NCBI RefSeq assembly: GCF_029168945.1
Contig: NW_026870038.1
Location: forward strand, 186,001 to 250,000
Direction: 5' to 3'
Source of the DNA: Cannabis sativa
Taxonomy: Eukaryota > Streptophyta > Magnoliopsida > Rosales > Cannabaceae
Length of the DNA stretch: 64,000 nt
Each line of letters opens with the position of its first letter. The stretch's first letter is position 1. The notes beneath the pieces are model-generated. The model was not told the DNA's origin and ran no database searches. It saw only the letters and a program-made list of their open reading frames with translations. This document shows, in pieces, positions 55,484 to 64,000 of the stretch. The position numbers were made by a program, and so were the translations under genes.

Positions 55484-55926
55484 TCTTTATATATTAAAGT
55501 TAACCTCACGTTATCTAATGTTTTCTCTGGATAAGCATAGGAAGCAGAAATACCACTTCTATCTTTGTGTGATTGCAGATATACCACTTCTGTCATTGAC
55601 CCACTTTTTAGCTTTATAAATGAAGATGTTCATATAATATTAACACTTTACAGAATATTTATAGATATAAACTTACATTACAATGCTATGTTAAAAAAGA
55701 ACTAAATAGAATAATCTACTACTCCAATAATTAATTTATTTACAATTTTATAATTACACTAATATTATTTTTAATACATTATTAAATAATATTTCAAATA
55801 TAAATATTTAATTTTTTCAAACAAAAAATTTGTAATCTTTAAAAATAAAATACATTCAAAATCTTAAAAAGACCAAAATCTTAAATAAAACTAGCAATAC
55901 GTGGCTCGGCACGTACATTCACCTAG
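55484..55926 (+). mobile_element. short Helitron, plus orientation
   Basis: It begins A|TCTTTATATATTAAAGTTAA at 55484. It ends with hairpin TACGTG-GCTCGG-CACGTA (55898-55915) followed by CATTCAC and CTAG|T at 55923-55926. The 443-base length and lack of coding sequence mark it as non-autonomous. Confidence 0.65.
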
Positions 55927-56050
55927 TATATATATATATATTGATATTGATTATACTCATATTTAATCAACTCCATTAGAAACACATACAAATTTAATAA
56001 TAAATTAACAATATACTTTAAAATAGATAATGACTCATTACAATATATAT

Positions 56051-57017
56051 GGGTGACTATTCAATGGTTACATTTTTATTGTAACCATATGGTTACATTT
56101 TTCTTTGACCTGTAATAGCAGGTTACTAATAGGTAGACTTTCCTTTTTTAGAATTAATTAATTATAATTAACTATTTTCTTAAAATAATTAATTATAATT
56201 AACTATTTTCTTAAAATAATTAATTCAATAGTAGACATTCTTTTTTTAGAATTAATTAATTATAATTAATTATTTTCTTAACATAATTAATTACATATTC
56301 AACAAGACCTCTTTTAGCAATTAATATTTATATTTAAATCCTTACTTGAATTATTTTAATAATTAAGCCATAATTATAACATTTACAATAAAATTTATTT
56401 TTTTTACAAAAATTAAACTTCTTTTGACACAAATTAAAATTCTCTTCTTATAATAAATTTTTAAATAATTAATTATTTTTAAATGATATTTAATTATTTT
56501 GTTACAATTATATGAACTAAGTATGATGCTTCAAGCTAATCAATCGATAACAAGTGCAACCATTTTTTTTCTAAAAAATCCTTCAACTTATTTCATTTTT
56601 TTACTTTTTAAATATTTAAATAAAAAAATTAAATAATTAAGTGTAATAATTTAAAATTAAGATTACAAGTATAATAAAATTTAAATTATGAAATTATATG
56701 TGTATAATTTAAATTATAAAAAGTTTTGCTATAAAATTTTAAATGATTTAAGTATAAAAAAATAAATTGCTAAAAGATCCTTATATAGTAATAAATTGCA
56801 AAAAATTAATTAATAATTATAATTAATTTAATTTTAAAATATAATTAATTTTAATTAAAGTTTTATAAGGAAATAAATAAGTAGGTTACTTTCAGGTTAC
56901 AAGTTATTTATTATTTAATTTCCAAATTAATCACAACCATTTAATAGTAATCCAATGGTTTAAAAAAATGTAACCATGATGGTTACAATAAAAATGTAAC
57001 CATTGAAACCTCTTCCC
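56051..57017. mobile_element. Mutator-type element with long inverted ends
   Basis: A 967-base element. The ends share TTCAATGGTTACATTTTTAT and TGTAACCAT.(A/T)TGGTTACATTTTT in inverted orientation. Outermost GGG/CCC is separated from the shared part by seven to eight diverged bases. A perfect 9-base target duplication AATATATAT flanks it (56042-56050 and 57018-57026). The interior contains three near-identical blocks of AATTAATTATAATTAACTAT at about 56151-56285. No transposase frame was seen. Confidence 0.8.
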
Positions 57018-57029
57018 AATATATATATA

Positions 57030-58900
57030 TATTTATATCTCTCTTAAGAATGGAGGAATCAAATCCAAACAATAAACTAGGTGAAATATTTGATCATTTT
57101 TATTTTGTTACAGTAACATCTAGTTTTTTTTTTTTTTTTGGTGAAGATATATATTGTTGCCGCAAGTGTTGTTGAAAAAACTTTGTGCCTCAACCTATTA
57201 ATTTTAGCTCTAGAAAGCCATTGCAACAAACCAAGGGCGATGGCCAAGGCAGTAGTCCAAAGCAACTATTGTTTAATTCCATTCAACACCTGAAAACTCA
57301 AATGACCATTCCAGAGAGAATACTCAGAGCTTAATTGACATTTGGGTGATCGAAACTAGTGCACCAGGTTGATTGTCAACTTAGGCGATGGGCCCATCAC
57401 TAGATTAACCTAGGCACTGGACTCAGTTTCCAAGCCCTTGTGGTTGTTATTTTCTCACAGAGTTTTCTTGTATCTTCATTATTTGAGATGACGGAAAAAA
57501 TTCCTGAAATACTTTTTGAGAAACTGATTGGAACTGACACGGGTTGACAATATGTCAACCTGGGCGCTAGGCCCAGTGCCAGGGGTCAACTTGGGAGCTA
57601 GGTCCCAGTTTTGGCCTCTTAGAAGTTCCATTTGGTCCCTAAAAATAGTTAAATCTTATCTTTGCTGAAAATAGAGAATATGCCTAGAAGAGTTCTCAGA
57701 AAATTGGGCGTTGGGCCTTGCTTCTGGCACCCAGGAAATGTTATTTCGTCCCTGAAAGTACTTGTTTCTCTATTTTTTATGAAGACGAAGAAGATGCATA
57801 ACTCAAAATTTTTAATCTAATACTTGGAAGGGGTCTTGATTGACAAAATGACAACCTGAGTGCTGGGTGCCCAAGCACCGGGTGCTCAAAAATGAATTTT
57901 TTCTGAATCTGATTCTGATGCCTCAAATATGTCCATGAAGCAAAGTTTTATACATTTTCACTAAGACAGTTCCAAAAACTAAAACCCTAGATGAAGATGT
58001 CAAACTGGGTGCTGGGTGAAGCCCTAGGTGTCCAGGTTGATTTTTAGAGTGTAGGTTCATGTAATTTCAGCTCTCGGGGCCTGAATTTGATTGCTTCATG
58101 TCTTCATGGTACATAATACTGAAAGATAATGAGTTAGAAACGAGTTATTAAAATTTTGGAGTTTCTAAAGTCATCCTGGGTGCAAGGCTATGGACCCATC
58201 CTAGGTCGACTGCTATGATTTGAGACTACTCAACTTCAAGTGGTCATCTTTCTTGCCACTTGTTGCACATTGATGTCCACGTCTCTAGGGAAAGTTTTTG
58301 GGTTAACAAGACGTACCCTAAAATTTATATTCATCTATAACTCAATAATTTGTATTCTATATTATTTGCTAGGGTTTCTCTTCCTAAATCCTTAGCCACC
58401 TGAGGTTTTTTCTCCGATCCTCCTTGGGTTTAGGCGTGGCTTGGTTAGAGTTTGTGATTTTGCTACTGCGATTAGTCTTGTCTCTGTGACATAGTTTTAT
58501 TTTATTTTATTTTGCTGTTAGTTCGTCTTTTTGTTCTTCGATGCCTTGCCATCAAATTATTGTTAGTGGTTGGAAATAACAAGTTCTTTATGGTTTGAGG
58601 GGTTGTTAGTGGTGCAATTACGTACCTTGCTCAATAGTTGAATGTTCAAGTTAAGGGGTTGAATGAACTTGCTACAACAGATCTACTATCGTGTGTTTTG
58701 AGCAGTAGAGTAAACTAAATATAGGTATTGTTAAGTTCACTGTGATGTTGTAATCTTTTTCATTTGATTTTATTTTAATTTCTTTTGTAAAATGATCAGG
58801 GAATTAAATGGCTGATTAGTTGGCTCGTTTTTGTGATTCTAATTCCTAGTTGTGTTTTCAATTGATGAGATATCCAAAGTGGGTTGTATATTAATAAAAT
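57030..58900. other. unclassified transposon-like region with repeated GGGC/GCCC motifs
   Basis: Less AT-rich than its flanks. It contains recurring pieces such as CTGGGCGCTAGGCCCAGTGC, GATGGGCCCATCACT, GTGCTGGGTGCCCAAGCACC and GGGCGTTGGGCC at about 57380-58210, reminiscent of some plant LTRs. Around 58375-58500 a leader-like sequence (AGGGTTTCTCTTCCTAAATCC, then TCCGATCCTCC) resembles a transcript 5' end. No open frame follows. Its class remains uncertain. Confidence 0.35.
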
Positions 58901-61050
58901 TGCATAATTTCTAGATAAAAAATAATTTTTATTTGACTTTCTATTTTGAAAATAATGAAATTATGTGGCTTAAAATATAAAATGATAAGAATATTTAGTT
59001 TAAAGTTACACTAATAAATTATGAGAAAATTGTAGCACTTTATAAAAGGAATGTACGAATGCATCTTAACCTGTTTTGGCATTTGAAATAATTTTTCAGT
59101 CAAAATTTTTCTCATGGTCATGTAAGTTACAATTATTTAAGACATCTTGTAAAATTTTAAGAAATTCAAAAAAATTTAACACATTAAAAACAAGGTTCAA
59201 ACAGTATATTGCACACGTAACTATTTTATTTTATATGTAAAATAAATTATTTAAACATTATTTTTCACATTGTAAATTATTTTAAATTTCTTAAATAATT
59301 ATAACGTACATAAAAATAAAAATAAAATAAGATTTTTTTTTTAAATACCAAAATAAATATATTTATAATCTTTATAAAAAGGTGGTTTATTACATAATAC
59401 ATATATAGCAAAATACATAGCATTTTCCGTGTGTATTGTAGTGAATGAAAAGGACGAAATCTCTTGTACTATCTGGACAAAAAAAAAAGATAAATTCTTT
59501 TAAATTTTTAATATCACATGCCAATGCCATGAACAATTATTGTCCTCTCAAAAAAAAAAAAAAAAAAAAAGTTGAACCATTATCTTTTTTACCATATTAT
59601 TTATTTATTTATTTATTTTGTAAATGAATCTCTACTATCAACTTGCTCATAAACATCTAAAACCCACATGCTATCATTGACAAAAGTTCATTCGTGGACT
59701 AAATCAAAAAGAATAATAAAATAATGAATAACTTCATTTGAAGTCAATAATATTCCCTTAAAATAATTTAATATGAATAATTATTATTTTTGTTTATTTT
59801 TTACTTTATTGAGTTGTGTTTCTATTCTATAAGGCTCTTTAATAATACCTCTTATATGGTAGTTTTTCATTAATTTTTTTTATTTTATTGTTACATGAGT
59901 AATACAATAAATAATAGGGATTTTTTTCTTTTTACATTTCAAACTAATTTTTTTTTACATTTTTACGAAATTCTACATGGAAATTTCTATTGCAAATAGC
60001 GCTGCAACATAAATTGCAACAAAAAATCGTATAGAAACCCCTATTGCAACTAGTGCTGCAACCACTTTAGAAACTCAAACCGTAAATTTTTAAAAAAAAA
60101 ATTAAAAAAAATAGTATATGAGATAATTTTCCATTAATTTGAGTAAAAAGTAAATGGGATAAGTTGAAAATTATTTTTTTTTTATTATACATTAACTAAA
60201 TATAATTACAAAATAATTTTAATTCTTTTTTATAATTAAAATATTAAATATAACTTCACATCATTTATCAAAATTAGTCTCTAGTAGATATAATGGAAAT
60301 ATGATATATAAAATTGAGTATAAATTAATCAATAATAAAAGAAAAGAAAAAATAAAAATAAAAAATAAAAAATGAATATGGAGTGTAAATTTTTCAAAAT
60401 AATTTATAAAGTCCAATAAATACCAAAGTAAGATGCCTCCACATAGAGTTCCCCCTAATAGGAATGCTCAAAAATATATAACCCATTTTAAAGAGAATAA
60501 CATTATGAATACACTATGCATTAACACGTATATAAAAAGACATGATATGGTTTTTCACAATTAAAATTACATTCATTTTACTTCTAATTATATTGATTAT
60601 ATATGCATACACTTTTTGTCTTTTAATTGTTTTGGTTAATTAATTAATATATACGAAACAAAAAGTATCAAAACCATGCAAGAGAATGTTATATAGCATA
60701 GGTAGTACTTATTATTGACTACGTAATATTATTCTACACCTCTTTGTTCTTTTCTTCTTTTGATTTTTTGTGTTGTTTATTATTTTATGTTATATGTTTG
60801 TTCATTAGTAGATGATATTTTGTTCATCTATACCTATCTATAGTATACTACTTTATAGAATATAAACATATCTTTTTTATATATGTTTATGTTTTTTTAA
60901 TTATGCCTATATAAAATCACACACAAAGACTATAGTTTATTTGGTTTTATCGTTTATTTGGGATGCGTTTTCTCGTGCTAGTTTTTGTCTATAGTTTTTA
61001 CTTATAGTTTTTCATTGTGGTGTTTTTTGGTTTGTTATATTTTCAGGTAG
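58900..61050. other. AT-rich intergenic with a short dispersed repeat
   Basis: 59950-60110 contains GAAATTTCTATTGCAAATAG, GCGCTGCAAC and ACTAGTGCTGCAACCACTTT. Inverted, these match 50835-51010. The rest is AT-rich with an A19 run near 59552 and a TTTA array near 59600. No gene was seen. Confidence 0.4.
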
Positions 61051-61063
61051 TATCTCTTTATTA

Positions 61064-61390
61064 CAAGTGGAGACCTTGGCCCTCTTAGTTAGACTTAATT
61101 GGGCTATTTCATGTGAAATCTAAATTAAAGAGATTTTTTCTGATTCTTTGTCTCTAGTCACAGCTATAAACAAAGGAATGGTCTTTTTCAACGAGCTGGG
61201 TGTGCTACTTGAGGATGTCATAGCTTTATTGTCTAAACTCCCGGGAGCAGTTTTGTCCCATGTGGCTCGAGATGCGAATTCTGCAGCACATGGTTTGGCA
61301 AAACATGCTCTTCGGTTAGACAATGAGCTATTTTGGTTCGAGGAGGTGCCGCCGCCGATTGTGAATTGCTGCCTTGTTAATCATGTGTGA
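61064..61390 (+). pseudogene. RNase H-like C-terminal fragment of a LINE-type retroelement
   Basis: The reading starts ETLALLVRLNWAISCEI, meets a stop (near 61121), then continues IKEIFSDSLSLVTAINKG and IALLSKLPGAVLSHVARDAN. It finishes SAAHGLAKHALRLDNELFWF and EEVPPPI to a stop at 61390. The SDS and HV.RDAN..AH.LAK.AL pattern is that of the plant RNase H-type domain found at the end of LINE polyproteins and in gene-like relatives. Upstream reverse transcriptase sequence is missing. The last 80 codons are clean, which suggests a fairly young insertion. Confidence 0.75.
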
Positions 61391-62520
61391 TTTAGATCAC
61401 CGCGTCAAAAAAAAAAAATCACACACAAAGACTCATAGACATAATGAAAGTTCTCATTCATGAAAATGAGTATTTCTATTAATAGTCCATAACTAATAAA
61501 TTATAAATAGAAAAATGAGTAGTTCATGATTTTTTTAAGTGATTGCAGTCCCCAAGCAATGTAGACATCACAAAATTTATATCAATTATTAGAACATAAT
61601 AAAGAATAAATTATATTATAGTAATGATAGATCTTGAAACTTAGTAATGGTGTGATGTAACCAGAGTTTGATATTTGCTTTTATAGCATTGCTAATAGAC
61701 ATTAGTGGTGCCTAGCAATTCTGTATATATCGTCTTGCGATTAGCTAACGATACTCCTTAAAAGTTATTACATCAAACTATATAGGACTCGATATTTAAT
61801 TAAACCAATAGCGATAATAACACATAGAAAGGTGTTAGACACCACTAATACTTTTTTAGCATTTTTCTTGCTTTTACTACACAAATGATTTCTTAAATGG
61901 GCTATTAATATCACACAAGCCCAATAAAGACTCCTAGATTGGGATTAGTTAATAAACTATAATTGTTTTAATTGTTGTGGTAATCACCCAAAAACTTTTT
62001 TTTTTCTATAGAAATTACTTTAGCTAAGAATTCACTGAGTCATGCTTAATTCATAATGTAAAATAATAGATATTATAAGATTTTTTTTAATTATGCCACT
62101 TTAACATTTATAGTCTGCAAAAGTATGAGAATTACATTTTCCCCCCAAATTTTAGGAGAAAATTTTAAAAGACAAATAACAACTAAAACATAATTAATAG
62201 TACAGTAAGTTATGACTTTTCTTTTTAAAAAAATAAAATATAGTAAAGTTATTACTTAAAACATTTTTGTATAAAATATGAGAAATTAAAACCCACAATT
62301 TAAGAATTGTATTAAAAGCCATAAAATCTATACTATAGTAAACATTTTTATAATATGAAAAAGCTAATAATTTAAAAAATATATATGAAAAAGCTAATAA
62401 TAGAGTAAACATTTTTATAAATTTATATTCAAAAAACCTTATTTTCATTAAAAAAAAAAGAATATACTTTTTATAGTAAAACGAAAAAATGGTATAAATC
62501 TGTAATTGTAATTAGGTTAA
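61391..62520. other. intergenic sequence with a MITE
   Basis: Apart from the MITE at 61676-61866, only AT-rich sequence is seen. A 30-base tandem repeat (ATATGAAAAAGCTAATAAT and a neighbour copy) lies at 62353-62403. Confidence 0.4.
61676..61866. mobile_element. MITE, copy A of a pair
   Basis: It contains AGCATTGCTAATAGACATTAGTGGTGCCTAGCA, long inverted ends (AAAATGCTAAAAAAGTATTAGTGGTG read from the right), and interior CTTGCGATTAGCTAACGATA and ACCAATAGCGATAATAACAC. It matches 63573-63752 throughout. The type was not settled because no target duplication could be confirmed. Confidence 0.7.
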
Positions 62521-62537
62521 GTGTTAAGTTAATGTTG

Positions 62538-62570
62538 AGCCCAGTAGATTTCGAAGCCCATTTTGGCCCA
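62538..62570 (+). promoter_or_regulatory. cluster of site II-type GCCCA elements
   Basis: Three (A/G)GCCCA hexamers (62538-62543, 62555-62560 and 62565-62570) lie about 330-360 bases before the MSP1 start codon. TGGGCC/TGGGCT site II elements are typical of plant genes for mitochondrial and translation proteins and bind TCP factors. This fits an organelle-membrane AAA protein. Confidence 0.5.
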
Positions 62571-62897
62571 CATACTAGTTACTCAAAGGTCGGTTCATTG
62601 AATTTCCACATTAGTCCCCATTCAAAAACATACATAACTTTCATAAAAGGGCTCTTCTGTAATTTCAGTTGAAATTCAAGATTTTTTTTTTTAATTTTTT
62701 TTTTAAACCAACAAAGAAAACCCTTTCATCTCTTCTTCTCTTCTAAGCTTTCTCTCTCAAAATATCCCTCTGAAAATCCTCAGCAAAAAAGTGATAATTT
62801 TCAGAGTGCTATACATATAATTCTATATATATATATAGTTGTATTCATATATATATATATTGACGGAGGAGAGAAGCATATAATATATATAATCAAA

Positions 62898-63101
62898 ATG
62901 AGGGGTTCATCATCATCAGATACGAAGTTTTTACAGGAACTGATTTTGTACGCGGCAAGCGCTGCTTTAAGTTGCTTGGTCTTGTTCGCGGGGCTCCGAC
63001 AACTCGACCCCAACCGTGAGGCGGCAAAGAAAGCTTTGGAGCACAAGAAGGAGATTGCTAAACGATTGGGTCGTCCTCTTATTCAGACGAATTCTTACGA
63101 G
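62898..63101 (+). CDS. MSP1/ATAD1-like membrane AAA ATPase, first exon only
   Basis: Only 68 residues are in the window. The exon ends in TCTTACGAG|GTAATA at 63101, phase 0, and the gene continues past 64000. The N-terminus has a hydrophobic segment (LILYAASAALSCLVLFAGL, about 15-33), then RQLDPNREAAKKALEHKKEI and AKRLGRPLIQTNSYE. I recall this as almost identical in Arabidopsis At5g53540 and At4g27680. These proteins pull mislocalised tail-anchored proteins out of mitochondrial or peroxisomal membranes. The Walker and second-region motifs must lie in exons outside the window. The pyrimidine-rich leader (about 62720-62770) and upstream GCCCA sites support a promoter here. Confidence 0.88.
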
Positions 63102-64000
63102 GTAATAATGGGGTTTCGGTTTTGAACAACTTCTATGTCATAATTATTATATGGGTTTGTGTTTGTTTACTTCTTTGAAGTGTTATTGATTGTTGAAATT
63201 ATCAAATTTAGTATTTTGTGGTGGTTGAGTTACCATTTTGGGTTATTTTTTTTTTCTTCATTATTTATTTATTTGGGAGTGGAGTATTTGAAAACTGAAA
63301 TTGGATTCTTGGTCCTTATCCAAACATGATTTAGTCCAAATTCCAGGTGTTTAATTTAATATGTTATTGGTACAATTGAATAGAACAAATTTCAAAATTA
63401 GTGATTCTACTTGAAAACATTAGACCTGTAGTTCTCTAGTTTAGTTCTATCAAGAGTAATGTAATATTAGTAAGTAGAGACAAATTAGTGGAAAATTTAA
63501 CTAATGCAGACTATGGAGAAAAGTGATTGAACATTCTACCGTTATTTCCCACATAAGATGTTTTATATTTGAGCATTGCTATTAGACACCAGCGGTGCCT
63601 AACACCATTTAGACTTGTTGCCTTGCGATTGATTAGCCATACCCTCTAAATGTTATCATATGAAATTATATAGGATCTAATACTTAATTGCACCAATAGC
63701 GATATTGACACGTAGGAAGGTGCTAGGCACCACGGGTACCTTTTAGCATTCCTCTTTATGTTTTGGTGAGAAATAATGCTGTCTAAATTTCAGTTATTTT
63801 TTTATTATTAATTTATTTATTGGAATTTGAGTGTTTAAGAAGTGTATTTGGATTCTTGCTTCTGTTGGGTTTGTAATTCTAGTTTCATAGCTCATGAAAC
63901 AAAAGCACTATCCATTATTCATCCAAATTCAACTTCTTTGTTATATTATTGGCTCTATGTACTTATGAACAAGTCCCTACATCAACTGTAGTGACTCTGC
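63102..64000 (+). other. first intron of the MSP1-like gene (incomplete)
   Basis: No further exon could be recognised before the window edge. The intron contains a MITE (63573-63752) and T-rich sequence. Confidence 0.55.
63573..63752. mobile_element. MITE, copy B of a pair, in MSP1 intron 1
   Basis: GAGCATTGCTATTAGACACC at left mirrors GAGGAATGCTAAAAGGTACC read from the right end, with GGTGCCTA inside both arms. The interior (CTTGCGATTGATTAGCCATA, CACCAATAGCGATATTGACA) matches copy A at 61676-61866. Confidence 0.75.

Noticed and set aside
59445..59627. Lys-rich small frame
   Set aside because: It depends on long A-runs, which commonly vary in length, and has no protein-like composition.

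Overview
This is a eudicot plant nuclear window, AT-rich and repeat-laden. The evidence is spliced genes with GT-AG introns, poly-pyrimidine leaders and plant-specific families (FLA4, YSL, a plant F-box protein), plus dense LTR, hAT, Mutator, Tourist and Helitron debris. I cannot name the species from sequence alone.

Genes from left to right are: an F-box protein (+, 991-2166); plastid/peroxisomal 6-phosphogluconolactonase, PGL3-like (+, 11242-14035, three coding exons); a TBC/Rab-GAP protein (+, 20295/20674-23982, five coding exons and two possible first exons); a dead cytochrome b5 copy (-, about 25060-27185); the arabinogalactan protein FLA4/SOS5 (+, 28523-29842); an intact cytochrome b5 (-, 33574-34860); two tandem YSL3-clade metal-nicotianamine transporters (-, 39687-42674 and 45986-48686); and the first exon of an MSP1/ATAD1-like AAA ATPase (+, 62898-63101), which runs off the right edge.

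Two local duplications shape the window. One copied the TBC 3' flank, the b5 gene and the FLA4 upstream region: the copy next to TBC decayed and the copy beyond FLA4 stayed intact. The other is the tandem YSL pair, which carries a stretch that is nearly identical even in its introns and looks like gene conversion. From memory, the neighbours AAA ATPase, YSL3, cytochrome b5 and TBC match the Arabidopsis run At5g53540-At5g53570, which would make 20-64 kb a conserved block interrupted by FLA4 and transposons.

Much of the rest is mobile DNA. Several elements can be delimited to the base by target-site duplications: nested hAT elements (4540-5659 around 5196-5613), Mutator-type MITEs (17219-17592, 19599-19995, 35633-36025, 56051-57017) and Tourist-like MITEs (27751-28037, 43322-43589). 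There are also Helitron termini at 53406 and 55926, gypsy and copia remnants, and a LINE RNase H tail. I found no new multi-gene system. The most informative items are the alternative TBC first exons, the reciprocal fate of the b5 copies, the YSL conversion tract and the PPR gene fragment inside a PGL3 intron.
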